DNA of 64,000 nt. It comes from Knoellia sp. p5-6-4. GTDB taxonomy: Bacteria; Actinomycetota; Actinomycetes; Actinomycetales; Dermatophilaceae. The stretch covers positions 1,166,855 to 1,230,854 of the forward strand of contig NZ_JARGZF010000002.1 of NCBI RefSeq assembly GCF_029222705.1, given 5' to 3'. The notes under the pieces were generated by a model that made no database searches, had not been told where the DNA came from, and worked only from the letters and a program-made list of their open reading frames with translations. The position numbers were made by a program, and so were the translations under genes. Below are positions 29,045-38,282 of this stretch, one piece after another (the first letter of the stretch is position 1; each line of letters starts with the position of its first letter).

Positions 29045-30277
29045 ATGGACCTCGACCTCCTGCGCCGCCTGACGACCGGTGAGGGGTGGGGCCTGCTGCA
29101 GGCGCTTCCGCCGTACGAGCCGGGCTCCGAGCTGAGCCTGCAGCAGCGCCTGCGCGACGCCGGCTTCGAGCCGGACCTGGTGGCCGCAGCCGTCAACCAG
29201 ACCCGGCTGCGCGCGAAGGCGGTGGCCAAGTTCGGCTCGTTCGCCCAGGGCATGGTGCTCACCAGCGACGGCCTCGAGCAGGCCACCCGCCTGGAGGTGG
29301 CGGCCCGGCACGCCGAGCGCTTCCGCGCCGCCGGCATCCACACCGTCCACGACCTCGGCTGCGGCATCGGCGCCGACGCGATGGCCATGGCCGGCCTCGA
29401 CCTGCGGGTGCGCGCCATCGACGCCGACGAGGTCACCTCCGCCGTCGCCGCGGTGAACCTGCGGCACTGGCCCGACTCCACGGCCACCCAGGGGCTGGCC
29501 GAGGAGTTCACCCCGCCCGCCGGCGAGGGCGCCCGGGGGGTCGGCGCCTGGCTCGACCCCGCACGCCGCACGCCGGGCGTGGCGGACGTCAGCGGCCGCA
29601 CCAGACGGGTCTTCCGGCTCGACGCCATCTCCCCGTCCTGGGAGCAGGTCCAGGAGATGGCCCGGGCACTGCCCGCCACCGGCGCCAAGCTGAGCCCCGC
29701 GTTCCCCCACGCCGCCCTGCCCGCCGGCGGCGAGGCCCAGTGGACCTCCTGGGACGGCGAGGTGCTCGAGTGCGTGGTGTGGTGGGGCCCGCTGGTCCGC
29801 CAGTCGGGGCGCACCGCCGCGGTGCTGGGGCGCGGTGGCGTTCAGGCGGTCGTGACGGAGCCGCAGGCGGACCCCGACCCCGAGCCACTGTCGAGCCTGG
29901 CGGAGCTCGGCCCGTGGCTCTACGAGCCCGACCGTGCCGTGCTGCGCGCCGGCCTGGTGGGGGCGGTGACGGCGGCCACGGGCGGCGCCGAGCTCGACGC
30001 CGGCGTCGGCTACGTCTGTGCGCCCGGCCCGCACGACCTGCCGTTCGCACGCCGGTATGCCGTGCTGGAGGCCATGCCGTTCAACGTCAAGGCGCTGCGG
30101 GCCTGGCTTCGCGACCACGGCATCGACCGCCTGACGGTGAAGAAGCGCGGCGTCACCCTCGACGCCGACCAGCTGCGTCACCAGCTGCGGCTGCCGGCGC
30201 GGGGGCGCACCGAGGCCGTCGTGGTCATCACGCGGGTGCGCAGCCAGCAGGTGGTCCTGGTCGTCCAACCTGCCTGA
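29045..30277 (+). CDS. Class I SAM-dependent methyltransferase with THUMP-like domain
   Basis: 410-residue protein. The SAM-binding motif VHDLGCGIGADAMAMAG lies at about residues 100-116, with DADE following as the acidic loop. The C-terminal region (FARRYAVLEAMPFNVKALRAWLRDHGIDRLTVKKRGV) fits the THUMP-like domain found in a family of actinobacterial methyltransferases; an RNA substrate is suspected but not established. ATG 29045 follows CAGAAT by 7 bases, consistent with a leaderless start. It is divergent from groES. Confidence 0.85.
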   Translation: MDLDLLRRLTTGEGWGLLQALPPYEPGSELSLQQRLRDAGFEPDLVAAAVNQTRLRAKAVAKFGSFAQGMVLTSDGLEQATRLEVAARHAERFRAAGIHTVHDLGCGIGADAMAMAGLDLRVRAIDADEVTSAVAAVNLRHWPDSTATQGLAEEFTPPAGEGARGVGAWLDPARRTPGVADVSGRTRRVFRLDAISPSWEQVQEMARALPATGAKLSPAFPHAALPAGGEAQWTSWDGEVLECVVWWGPLVRQSGRTAAVLGRGGVQAVVTEPQADPDPEPLSSLAELGPWLYEPDRAVLRAGLVGAVTAATGGAELDAGVGYVCAPGPHDLPFARRYAVLEAMPFNVKALRAWLRDHGIDRLTVKKRGVTLDADQLRHQLRLPARGRTEAVVVITRVRSQQVVLVVQPA

Positions 30278-30442
30278 CGCGCCAGTGGGGCAGCCGGGGC
30301 GGAACGGCGCCACGCCGTTACCGGAATGTGACGAATCGCGGGCCATCCCCTACGGTGGGCGATCGCGGCTCGGACCCCGCCGCACCCCAAACCCGACAGA
30401 AGCACCCCGACAGCACCGCAGAACGTCCCGAGGATCCACGCC

Positions 30443-31159
30443 GTGACCGACGCTCACCCCACCAGGGCAGGACGCCACCGCCAGCCCCGACCCGCCCGCC
30501 TGCGCCGCCTGCGCCCCTCAGCCGGCACGGGCCGCAACCTGCTCAAGTCGCTGGCCGTCGGCACGACCGCCAGCGGGGTCGTCACCGCCCTCGTCCTCCC
30601 CTCCGCCCCGGGCCTGGCCTACGCCCCGGCATCGGCGGAGTCACCGGCCGTGGCCGTCTCCGCCCCGGCCGTCGCGGCCCCCGCCCGAGCGGACTCCTTC
30701 GGCCTGATCGGGTTCAGCGCCACCGCGAAGCCCCAGCCCAAGCCGAAGCCCGCCCCGACGCCGACAGCGACCCCCACCGAGCAGCGGGTCGAGCAGCGCG
30801 CCTCGCGTTCGGCGGACTACTCGCGGGCCGGCCTCGCGATGAGCGGCATGTCCGACAACGCCGTGGCCGTCGTCAACGAGGTCGAGCGGGCCTTCCCCCA
30901 CCTCAAAGACATCGGCGGCTACCGGGCGGGCGACCCCGGCGACCACGGCTCCGGCAACGCGGTCGACGTGATGTGCGGCTCCTCCGACGGCGACGCGCTC
31001 GCCGAGCACCTGCAGGGGATGGCGGACACGCTGAACATCAAGTACATCATCTGGGAGCAGCGGATCTGGTACCCCGGCGGCGGGGGCTGGGAGCCCATGG
31101 AGGACCGTGGCGACCCCACCCAGAACCACATGGACCACGTCCACGTCTCGGTGAACTGA
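30443..31159 (+). CDS. Secreted protein with C-terminal ARB_07466/M15-like domain
   Basis: 238 residues. Basic N-terminus, then a hydrophobic signal segment (LLKSLAVGTTASGVVTALVLPSA-like) near 35-60, a Pro-rich linker KPQPKPKPAPTPTATPT (about 90-110) and a C-terminal domain. In that domain the pattern GDHGSGNAVDVM followed at the end by NHMDHVHVSVN has the His/Asp layout of D,D-carboxypeptidase-like folds. Such domains are common in actinobacterial cell-wall proteins, but activity is unproven. The GTG 30443 start is supported by GAGGA. GTTACCGGAATGTGAC about 130 bases upstream might be a regulator site. Confidence 0.75.
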   Translation: MTDAHPTRAGRHRQPRPARLRRLRPSAGTGRNLLKSLAVGTTASGVVTALVLPSAPGLAYAPASAESPAVAVSAPAVAAPARADSFGLIGFSATAKPQPKPKPAPTPTATPTEQRVEQRASRSADYSRAGLAMSGMSDNAVAVVNEVERAFPHLKDIGGYRAGDPGDHGSGNAVDVMCGSSDGDALAEHLQGMADTLNIKYIIWEQRIWYPGGGGWEPMEDRGDPTQNHMDHVHVSVN

Positions 31160-31201
31160 CCGCTCGGTGAGCTGACCGGCCGGCCCTGACCTGAGCGGCG
31201 G

Positions 31202-32035
31202 TCAGAGCAGCGGGTCGGCCTGCGCTCCCGGGCGCCGCACCGCCTCGGCCCCCGCCCGGCTCGCGGCCTCCACCGCGGCAGCTCGGTCGGCACCACCGGC
31301 CAGGGCGGCGACCAGCGCGCCGCAGAACGCGTCGCCCGCACCGGTGGTGTCGACGACCTCCTCCAGCGGCACCTCCACGCCCTCGAAGCGCTCACCGTCC
31401 CAGGAGCAGCCCTCGCCCCCGAAGGTCACCAGCACCGAGGTGGGCACGGCGTCGGAGTCGGCCAGCATCAGGGCCTCGTGCTCGTTGACCACGAGCGGGT
31501 CGGCCACGGCCGCCACGTCGTGCGGCAGGGCGGCATACGGCGCGGCGTTGATGACGACGCGGGCGCCGCGCGCCCGGGCGCGGCGGGCGGCCAGGGCCAC
31601 CACCGGGACCGGCACCTCGAGCTGGGCGAGCAGCACGTCTGCGGCCGAGAGGCCGTCGAGCGGGGCGAGGTCATCGGCGCCCACCTGCGCGTTGGCGCCG
31701 GGGATGACGACGATGGCGTTCTCGCTGTCGGCGTCGACCGTGATCCAGGCCTGGCCCGTGGCGACGCCCGGCACCAGCCGCAGGGCCGAGGTGTCGACCC
31801 CGCGCCCCTGCAGCCGTTCGAGGTAGCGGTGGCCGTCGGCGTCGTCGCCCAGGCAGCCGACCATCACCACCCTCGCCCCGGCCGACGCCGCGGCAAGGGC
31901 CTGGTTGGCGCCCTTGCCCCCGGCACACCGCGTGAGCGGCCCGGTGGCCAGCACGGTCTCTCCCGGGCGGGGGTGGCGCTCGACCTCGGCGACGAGGTCG
32001 ACGTTGAGGGAGCCGAGCACGACGACGCGGCCCAT
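31202..32035 (-). CDS. rbsK: Ribokinase (PfkB family sugar kinase)
   Basis: 277 residues. N-terminal substrate motif SLNVDLVAEV and GGKGANQALAAA, C-terminal PfkB signature DTTGAGDAFCGAL with the catalytic Asp. Phosphorylates ribose in the cytoplasm. Its ATG overlaps the stop of the nucleoside hydrolase gene (TGATG), giving a two-gene unit in which the hydrolase releases ribose and this kinase traps it. Other PfkB sugars are possible but the context favours ribose. Confidence 0.88.
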   Translation of the reverse strand: MGRVVVLGSLNVDLVAEVERHPRPGETVLATGPLTRCAGGKGANQALAAASAGARVVMVGCLGDDADGHRYLERLQGRGVDTSALRLVPGVATGQAWITVDADSENAIVVIPGANAQVGADDLAPLDGLSAADVLLAQLEVPVPVVALAARRARARGARVVINAAPYAALPHDVAAVADPLVVNEHEALMLADSDAVPTSVLVTFGGEGCSWDGERFEGVEVPLEEVVDTTGAGDAFCGALVAALAGGADRAAAVEAASRAGAEAVRRPGAQADPLL

Positions 32036-33021
32036 CAGCCTTCCCCGCCCGTCAGCGTCTCGACCCAGATCCCGGCGAAGCGGTCGGCGTCGACGTCGAG
32101 GCACACGTCGACCAGCGACGGCGCCGCGCCATGCGGGTCGTGCGCCAGGTCGCCCGACCAGTCGCGCCGGTCGACGATGGTGCGGCCGCGGGACCAGGTG
32201 CCGGCGAGCTCCACGCGCACGGGAAGCCGCTCCGTGCGCACCCCGGCGGGGTCGATGACCACGCAGACCGCGCCCGTGTCGCCGATGGTCGCCGCCGTGC
32301 TGTCGAAGCGCTCGCACTGGAAGCCGATCAGCCGGCCCCCCAGCTCGGCCGCGCCCCCACCGCCGAGCGCCACCATCGACTGCGCCTGCTCGCGGGACAC
32401 CCGGGGGTCGTAGAACACGTCGAGGCCGTACATCGTCACGTTGACGCCCAGCTCGCCGGCGGCGTCGAGCACGACGGCGGCGGCCTCGGGGTCGTGGAAG
32501 ACGTTGAACTCGGCGGAGGCCGTGGCATTGCCGACGTGGGCCGCGCCGCCCATGAAGACGATCTCGCGCAGGCCCGCGGCCGCGTCGGGGTGGGTGCGCA
32601 GCAGGAGCGCCACGTTGGTCAGCGGCGCGAGCGGGACCAGGGTGACCAGGTCGTCGGGGTCGCCGGTCGCGGCGGCCTCGAGGAGCAGGTCGCGCAGCAG
32701 CTCCACCGCGTGGCGCGGATCGGGCGACGCCTGCGACTTCGGCCAGTCGAGGTCGCCCATGCCGTCGGCCCCGTGCACGTGGGCGGCGCCCACCGGGTGC
32801 TCCAGCAGCGGACGCGCGGCGCCCCGGGCCACGGGGACGTCGAGGCGGCCGGCGGCCTCCAGCACGGTGAGGGTGTTGGTGACGACGGCGTCGACCGGCG
32901 CGTTGCCACCGACGCAGGTGACGGCGCGCAGGTCCAGCGCAGGGTGACGGGCCGCCAACAGCACGGCGCAGGCGTCGTCGACGCCCGTGTCGACGTCGAG
33001 GATGACCGGTCGCGTTCCCAT
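32035..33021 (-). CDS. Nucleoside hydrolase (IunH family)
   Basis: 328-residue enzyme hydrolysing nucleosides to base and ribose. The Ca2+-binding signature ILDVDTGVDDACAVL is at residues 7-21, FMGGAAHVGNATASAEFNVFHDPEAA carries the family's substrate-binding Asn/Glu/Asp, and a late Asp lies in IGDTGAV. ATG 33021 lies 8 bases after TAGGCT. It is coupled to rbsK for ribose salvage. Purine or pyrimidine preference cannot be predicted. Confidence 0.9.
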   Translation of the reverse strand: MGTRPVILDVDTGVDDACAVLLAARHPALDLRAVTCVGGNAPVDAVVTNTLTVLEAAGRLDVPVARGAARPLLEHPVGAAHVHGADGMGDLDWPKSQASPDPRHAVELLRDLLLEAAATGDPDDLVTLVPLAPLTNVALLLRTHPDAAAGLREIVFMGGAAHVGNATASAEFNVFHDPEAAAVVLDAAGELGVNVTMYGLDVFYDPRVSREQAQSMVALGGGGAAELGGRLIGFQCERFDSTAATIGDTGAVCVVIDPAGVRTERLPVRVELAGTWSRGRTIVDRRDWSGDLAHDPHGAAPSLVDVCLDVDADRFAGIWVETLTGGEG

Positions 33022-33078
33022 GGCAGCGGAGCCTACGCGTTTGGGTGCTGGGCAGCGGGCCGGGATAGGTTCGACCGG

Positions 33079-34386
33079 ATGCCTGCGACGACCAGCCCCC
33101 GACCCGCTCGCCCGCGCCCCGCCAGCCGCGTCGTGGGCGCCTCGGCCCTGGCCCTCACGCTGCTCGGTGCCGCGGCCTGCGCGGGGGGCGAGGACGCTGG
33201 GCGTGCCGCCAGCAGCCCCACGGCGAGCACGTCGACCGGGCCCTCGAGCCCGCCCCGCTCGGCGTCGTCGTCGACGACCCGCACCCCGACCACCACCAGC
33301 GCGACGACCACGACGGCCGCCCCCTCGTGCGCCGAGCGGATCGCCGCCACGCTGACACCGGCCCAGCGGGTGGGGCAGCTGCTCATGGTGGGGCTCCAGC
33401 CGACGGGCAGCTCGCGGGCGCTGGCGGCCCAGGTCGCCCGCGACCACCTCGGCGGGGTGATCTACCTCGGCGGGTGGGAGGGGGCGTCGACGGTGCGCCT
33501 CGCGTCGAAGCGGCTCCAGCAGGCCACCCGGAGCAGCAAGGCGGCCACCGGTGGCGTCGGCCTCCTCGTCGCAGCCGACCAGGAGGGCGGGGCGGTCCAG
33601 CAGCTCGAGGGCGCCGGCTTCTCCCCCATCCCGTCGGCGCGCACCCAGGCGACCCTCGGCGCCAAGAACCTCCAGGCGGAGGTGCGCAGCTGGTCGCTCG
33701 AGCTCGCCGCGGTGGGCGTCAACGTCAACCTCGCCCCGGTGGCCGACACCGTGCCCACCTCGCTGGGGGCGGCCAACGACCCGATCGGCCGCCACCGGCG
33801 CGACTTCGTCCCCGGCGACCCCGAGGCCAACGGCCGGTATGCCGCGGCGTTCGTCCGCGGCTCGCTCGCCGCCGACGTGGCGCCGACGGTCAAGCACTTC
33901 CCCGGCCTCGGCCGCGTCACCGGCAACACCGACCTGACCGCCTCGGGCACCACCGACCGCACGGCCTCGGTGAAGGACCCCTACCTCGCGCCGTTCCGCG
34001 AGGGGATCGAGGCCGGCACCCCGATCGTGATGGTCTCCTCCGCCCGCTACCCCGGGCTCGACCCGGAGAACCGGGCCATGTTCTCCCCGGCCATCGTCAC
34101 CGACCTGCTGCGCAAGCGGCTCGGCTTCGACGGCGTCGTCATCACCGACGACGTCGGCGCCGCGGCATCGGTCGCCTCGGTGCCCGTCGCCGAGCGGGCG
34201 ACCCGGTTCGTCGCAGCCGGTGGCGACATCGTCCTCACCGCGAACGCAGCGCAGGCCCCCGCCATGCGGGCCGGGATCACGCAGAGGATGAAGGCGAGCC
34301 CGTCGTTCGCGAGGCAGGTGGACGCCTCCGTGGAGCGCATCCTCGAGCTGAAGGTCCGGCTCGGCCTGGCCTCCTGCGGAGGCTGA
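33079..34386 (+). CDS. Glycoside hydrolase family 3 lipoprotein (NagZ-like beta-N-acetylhexosaminidase)
   Basis: 435 residues. Lipoprotein signal with a lipobox near ALTLLGAAAC, then a Ser/Thr-rich linker (about 45-80) and the GH3 barrel. VKHFPGLGRVTGNTD is the KHFPGHG-type NagZ motif with the acid/base His replaced (GLG instead of GHG), and GFDGVVITDDV carries the nucleophile Asp. Loss of that His may alter or abolish typical NagZ catalysis. Surface anchoring suggests cell-wall recycling. ATG 33079 follows TAGGTT by 7 bases; it is divergent from the nucleoside hydrolase. Confidence 0.88.
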   Translation: MPATTSPRPARPRPASRVVGASALALTLLGAAACAGGEDAGRAASSPTASTSTGPSSPPRSASSSTTRTPTTTSATTTTAAPSCAERIAATLTPAQRVGQLLMVGLQPTGSSRALAAQVARDHLGGVIYLGGWEGASTVRLASKRLQQATRSSKAATGGVGLLVAADQEGGAVQQLEGAGFSPIPSARTQATLGAKNLQAEVRSWSLELAAVGVNVNLAPVADTVPTSLGAANDPIGRHRRDFVPGDPEANGRYAAAFVRGSLAADVAPTVKHFPGLGRVTGNTDLTASGTTDRTASVKDPYLAPFREGIEAGTPIVMVSSARYPGLDPENRAMFSPAIVTDLLRKRLGFDGVVITDDVGAAASVASVPVAERATRFVAAGGDIVLTANAAQAPAMRAGITQRMKASPSFARQVDASVERILELKVRLGLASCGG

Positions 34387-34409
34387 GCCGCGAGAGCAGG
34401 CGCGGCTCA
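34384..34409. terminator. Compact terminator containing both stop codons (GH3 / tsaD)
   Basis: TGAGCCGCG (34384-34392), 8-base loop, CGCGGCTCA (34401-34409). The first three bases are the GH3 TGA and the last three are the tsaD TGA on the other strand. Confidence 0.75.
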
Positions 34410-35456
34410 GGCCTGCACGGCCGTCACCGGCATCGACGAGTCGGCCGGCAGGGACAGCTCCGAGGGCGTGCGGCCCTTGAGCACCATCTGGGCCCCGAGC
34501 GCGGCCACCATGGCGCCGTTGTCCGTGCAGAGGCCGGGCCGGGGCACCCGAAGCATGATGCCGGCCGCGTCGCAGCGCTCCTGTGCCATCGCCCGCAGCC
34601 GCGAGTTCGCGGCCACGCCGCCACCGATCTGGAGGTTCTCCACGCCGTTCTCCCGGCAGGCCAGCACCGCCTTGCGGGTCAGCACGTCGACGACCGCCTC
34701 CTGGAAGCTGGCAGCGACGTCGGCCACCGGGACGGGCTCGCCCGAGCGCTCGCGCGCCTCGACCCAGCGGGCCACCGCGGTCTTCAGGCCGGAGAAGGAG
34801 AAGTCGAAGCGGTGGCGCTCCATGTCACGCCCCGACGTCAGCCCGCGGGGGAAGTCGATCGAGACGGCGTCGCCCTCGCGGGCAGCGCGGTCGATGTGCG
34901 GGCCTCCGGGGAAGGGCAGCCCGAGCACTCGGGCGACCTTGTCGAACGCCTCCCCCGCTGCGTCGTCGATCGAGGCGCCGAGCGACCGGACGTCGTGGGT
35001 GACGTCGGGCACCAGGAGCAGCGAGGAGTGGCCGCCGGAGACGAGCAGCGCCAGCGTCGGCTCCGGCAGCGGACCGTGCTCGACGATGTCGACCGCCACG
35101 TGGGAGGCCAGGTGGTTGACGCCGTAGAGGGGGACGCCGAGGGCCACGGACAGCGACTTCGCCGCCGCGACGCCGACCATGAGCGCGCCGGCGAGGCCCG
35201 GGCCCGAGGTCACGGAGATGGCGTCGAGGTCGGACAGCCGCACCCCGGCCTGCGTGCAGGCCCGCTCGATGGTCGGCACCATCGCCTCGAGGTGGGCCCG
35301 GCTGGCCACCTCGGGCACGACGCCGCCGAAGCGGGCGTGCTCGTCGACGCTGCTGGCGATCGCGTCGACGAGCAGCTCCTCGCCGCGCACGATGCCGACG
35401 CCGGTCTCGTCGCACGAGGTCTCGATGCCCAGCACCAGGGGCTGGTCGGCACTCAC
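34407..35456 (-). CDS. tsaD: tRNA threonylcarbamoyladenosine transferase TsaD
   Basis: 349-residue ASKHA-fold protein that transfers threonylcarbamoyl to A37 of ANN-decoding tRNAs together with TsaB and TsaE. Motifs: [14 protein letters not shown] at the N-terminus, the metal site HLASHVAVD, the nucleotide loop LVSGGHSSL and the C-terminal [14 protein letters not shown] 35456 overlaps the rimI stop (GTGA) and has GGAGGAGAC upstream. Last gene of the alr-tsaE-tsaB-rimI-tsaD operon. Confidence 0.97.
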   Translation of the reverse strand: MSADQPLVLGIETSCDETGVGIVRGEELLVDAIASSVDEHARFGGVVPEVASRAHLEAMVPTIERACTQAGVRLSDLDAISVTSGPGLAGALMVGVAAAKSLSVALGVPLYGVNHLASHVAVDIVEHGPLPEPTLALLVSGGHSSLLLVPDVTHDVRSLGASIDDAAGEAFDKVARVLGLPFPGGPHIDRAAREGDAVSIDFPRGLTSGRDMERHRFDFSFSGLKTAVARWVEARERSGEPVPVADVAASFQEAVVDVLTRKAVLACRENGVENLQIGGGVAANSRLRAMAQERCDAAGIMLRVPRPGLCTDNGAMVAALGAQMVLKGRTPSELSLPADSSMPVTAVQA

Positions 35457-35923
35457 GCTGTCTCCTCCTTCGAGGTCGTCTCGCCCAGGGTCAGCCGCAG
35501 GATGTGCGCGTCCACGTCCCCCGGCTGGTAGTAGCGCCGCCGCGTGGTCAGCAGCTCGAAGCCCGCCCGCTCGTACAGCCGTCGGGCCGGGAGGTTGTCG
35601 TCGCGCACCTCGAGCATGAGGTACTCCGCACCCCGGCGCCGGGCCCGGTCGACGAGCTCCTCGAGCAGGGTGCGCCCGAGTCCCCGTCCCTGGGCGCGTG
35701 GCGCGACCGCGATGGTCATCACGTCGGCGACCTCGCTGCCCACGTCGAGGCCTGCGTAGCCCGCGATGCCCCCGGCGTCCTCCTCCACCACGTAGTCGCG
35801 CCGGGGCCGCCCGGCGAGCTCGGACCACCAGGTCGGCTCGGACCACGCGTCGTGCGGGAAGAGCTCGCGCTCGAGGGCGGCCAGCTCGCCGATGTCGGTC
35901 CAGCGCAGCTCGCGCAGGACCAT
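35453..35923 (-). CDS. rimI: Ribosomal protein bS18-alanine N-acetyltransferase RimI
   Basis: 156-residue GNAT enzyme. Motif [25 protein letters not shown] (R/Q-x-x-G-x-G/A acetyl-CoA loop) and the C-terminal [23 protein letters not shown] are characteristic of RimI. Genomic pairing with tsaB/tsaD is conserved. ATG 35923 follows the tsaB stop by one base. Confidence 0.93.
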   Translation of the reverse strand: MVLRELRWTDIGELAALERELFPHDAWSEPTWWSELAGRPRRDYVVEEDAGGIAGYAGLDVGSEVADVMTIAVAPRAQGRGLGRTLLEELVDRARRRGAEYLMLEVRDDNLPARRLYERAGFELLTTRRRYYQPGDVDAHILRLTLGETTSKEETA

Positions 35924-35924
35924 C

Positions 35925-36626
35925 TCAGGACCTCCCGTGGGGCACGGCCTGCGTCACCGGCTTGCGCGGGTGCGACGGCGCGGCGTCCGGCCGGCGCAGG
36001 TAGAGGGGCTCGACAGGCAGGGTGCGGCCCTCCTCGATCGCCGTGACCGCCACGGCCGCGAGGTGGCCGGCACTGACGTCGAGCGGTCCGGCCGGTGGCG
36101 CCAACAGGTCGGGGTAGAGCAGCGCACCCCGGCCGACGACCGGCGCGCCGCCGAGCAGGTCGGCCACGGTGGACGGGTAGTCCACGGCAGGGTCCGTGAG
36201 GCGGATAGCCCGCGTGCCCCCGTCGGTGGGCTCCACGGCATACCGGGCCCAGTAGACCTCCTTGCGCCGCGCGTCCGTGGCCACCACGAGCTCGCCCCGC
36301 ACCGCGCCGGTGACCGCAGCCTCGTGGGCCAGCGCGTCGAGGCTGCAGACGCCGTGCACCGGGATGCCGCGGGCGTGCGCGAACACCGTGGCGGTCACCA
36401 TCCCGACCCGCAGGCCGGTGAATGGACCCGGTCCCACACCGACCGCCACCGCGGTCACGCCCGCGGCGCTGCGGCCGGCCTCCTCGAGCACCGCGGTGAT
36501 GCTGGGCGCGACGTGCTCGGTGTGGCGGCGCACGTCGAGGGTGGAGCGTTCGGCGACGACACGCTCACCGTCGTGGAGGGCGACGGCGATCGCGGAGGTG
36601 GAGGTGTCGATGGCGAGCAGCAGCAC
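35925..36626 (-). CDS. tsaB: tRNA threonylcarbamoyladenosine biosynthesis protein TsaB
   Basis: 233-residue inactive ASKHA partner that dimerises with TsaD. N-terminal LLAIDTSTSAIAVAL and VGPGPFTGLRVGMVTA are diagnostic; the metal-binding His of TsaD are absent as expected. GTG 36626 starts directly with the conserved core; TGA of tsaE lies 5 bases upstream. Confidence 0.95.
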   Translation of the reverse strand: MLLLAIDTSTSAIAVALHDGERVVAERSTLDVRRHTEHVAPSITAVLEEAGRSAAGVTAVAVGVGPGPFTGLRVGMVTATVFAHARGIPVHGVCSLDALAHEAAVTGAVRGELVVATDARRKEVYWARYAVEPTDGGTRAIRLTDPAVDYPSTVADLLGGAPVVGRGALLYPDLLAPPAGPLDVSAGHLAAVAVTAIEEGRTLPVEPLYLRRPDAAPSHPRKPVTQAVPHGRS

Positions 36627-36631
36627 GGCGT

Positions 36632-37114
36632 TCAGGGTACGTCGACCAGCTCGCCGAGCAGGGCACGGGCCTGCTCGTGGGCCCAGCGGGGGCCGGAGGC
36701 GGTGATGGTGGCCCGGCGCTCGTCGTCGCCGGTCAGGGTGACCTCCAGCCGGTCCTCGGCGAGTCCCTCGGCGAGCCCGTGGCCCCACTCGACGATCGTG
36801 ACCGAGTCCTCGATGGAGGCGTCGAGGTCGAGGTCGTCGAGCTCGGCAAGGCCGCCGAGCCGGTAGGCGTCGGCGTGGACGAGGGCCGGGCCTCCCACGA
36901 GCGAGGGGTGGACGCGGGCGATGACGAACGTCGGCGAGGTGATGGGGCCGCGCACGCCCAGGCCCTCGGCGATGCCCTGGGTCAGCGTCGTCTTGCCGGC
37001 ACCGAGGTCGCCGGTCAGCACCACGAGGTCGCCCGCGCGCAGCACCCGGCCGAGCCGCTCGCCCCAGGCACGCGTCTCCTCGGCCGTGCGCAGCACGACC
37101 TCAGTGCGCCTCAT
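36632..37114 (-). CDS. tsaE: tRNA threonylcarbamoyladenosine biosynthesis ATPase TsaE
   Basis: 160-residue P-loop ATPase of the bacterial t6A complex: Walker A GDLGAGKTTLTQG (about 35-47), the PTF motif in ITSPTFVIARVH, HADAYRL, and Walker B-like VTIVEWG. The 5' end overlaps the alpha/beta-hydrolase gene by 14 bases, showing tight operon packing. Confidence 0.95.
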   Translation of the reverse strand: MRRTEVVLRTAEETRAWGERLGRVLRAGDLVVLTGDLGAGKTTLTQGIAEGLGVRGPITSPTFVIARVHPSLVGGPALVHADAYRLGGLAELDDLDLDASIEDSVTIVEWGHGLAEGLAEDRLEVTLTGDDERRATITASGPRWAHEQARALLGELVDVP

Positions 37115-38282
37115 GCCGCCCCCGTCCCCGGGCCCGCGCGACCTTGCGGCGCTTGGCCACGTCGGTGAGGGTGCGGCGCACCCGCGGCTTGTCCTCGACG
37201 TGCAGACCGGTCTCGGCGGCCCTGAGGCCGCGCTCGACCAGCGAGAGCAGCAGCCCCGTGATGACCTCGGGGTGCTCGAGCATGATGATGTGGCCGGCCT
37301 CGTTGATGACGACGTGCTCGGCGCCGGGGATGAGCCGGACGATCTCCTCGCTGTGGTCGGGCGGGGTCAGCAGGTCCTGGCTGCCGTTGACCACGAGCGT
37401 CTCGATGCCGTGGAACTTGGCGAGGGCCTCGCGCTTGTCGTGGATGTCGATCGAGGGCAGGAAGTCCGACATCACGGTGAACGGCGTGCTGAAGATCATG
37501 TCGCCGGTGTAGCGGACCGCGGCCGGGGAGACCGGTGAGGCGAAGCTGTACCTCTCGACGACGAAGTCCTCGAGGTCGCGCCCGACGTGTCGCACGTTGT
37601 TGAGCCAGTCCTGCCGGGTGCCGAGGCGGTCGAGGAGCCGGGGGCCGACCCGCCCGAGGACGCGGCCGAGGAACTGCCCGAATCCGAGCGAGACCATGTT
37701 GCGCCCGCCCGCGCTGGTCGCCACGAAGGCGGCGGCGATGACCCGCTCGCGGACCAGGTCGGGGAACTGCTCGGCCATCGCCATGACCGTCATGCCGCCC
37801 ATCGAGTGCCCGACGAGCACGAGCCGGCCCTCGGGCACGACCTCGCTGACGACGCTGTGCAGGTCCTGGCCGAGCTGGTCGATCGTGCAGGCCTCCCGCG
37901 AGCTCTTCTCCGACTGGCCGTGGCTGCGCTGGTCCCACAGCACGACGCGGTAGCCGGCCTGCACCAGTGCGCGGCGCTGGAGCACCCACGCCTTGAGGCT
38001 GAGCGTGTAGCCGTGGCTGAAGACGATGGTCGGGTGGTCCGGGTGGGCCGCCGCCGGCTCGGGCTCGTCGACCTCCACGTGCAGAGGCACGCCGTCGCTG
38101 GCGATGACCACCAGCTCCTTGTCGGGCGTGTGCTCGTAGAGCCCCTCGGGCGTCAGGGTCAGCAGCGCCTTGCGGCGGCTCTTGGTCACCCGCTCGGCGG
38201 CGATGCCCGCGGCGGTGGCGGCGCCCGCAGCGGCCAGGCCGAGGCCCAGGCCGAGCGCGCCGTTGCCGGTGCGAGGGCTCAT
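37101..38282 (-). CDS. Alpha/beta hydrolase, membrane-anchored
   Basis: 393 residues. The N-terminus has a Gly/Ala-rich hydrophobic stretch (ALGLGLGLAAAGAATAAGIAA, trimmed) that could be a signal anchor. The hydrolase fold has an oxyanion motif FSHGY, nucleophile elbow VLVGHSMGGMTV (Ser), and the distal Asp and His (GSQDLLTPPDHS; NEAGHIIMLEHP). The substrate is unknown. ATG 38282 overlaps the alr stop (ATGA). A position between alr and tsaE is common in actinobacteria, as I recall. Confidence 0.88.
   Translation of the reverse strand: MSPRTGNGALGLGLGLAAAGAATAAGIAAERVTKSRRKALLTLTPEGLYEHTPDKELVVIASDGVPLHVEVDEPEPAAAHPDHPTIVFSHGYTLSLKAWVLQRRALVQAGYRVVLWDQRSHGQSEKSSREACTIDQLGQDLHSVVSEVVPEGRLVLVGHSMGGMTVMAMAEQFPDLVRERVIAAAFVATSAGGRNMVSLGFGQFLGRVLGRVGPRLLDRLGTRQDWLNNVRHVGRDLEDFVVERYSFASPVSPAAVRYTGDMIFSTPFTVMSDFLPSIDIHDKREALAKFHGIETLVVNGSQDLLTPPDHSEEIVRLIPGAEHVVINEAGHIIMLEHPEVITGLLLSLVERGLRAAETGLHVEDKPRVRRTLTDVAKRRKVARARGRGRHEAH

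Noticed and set aside
30310..30335. GTTACCGGAATGTGAC before the secreted protein, and GTAACG/TAAC words before the SLT gene, as MtrA sites
   Set aside because: Only loose similarity to GTAAC-type direct repeats with inconsistent spacing; too weak to list as features.
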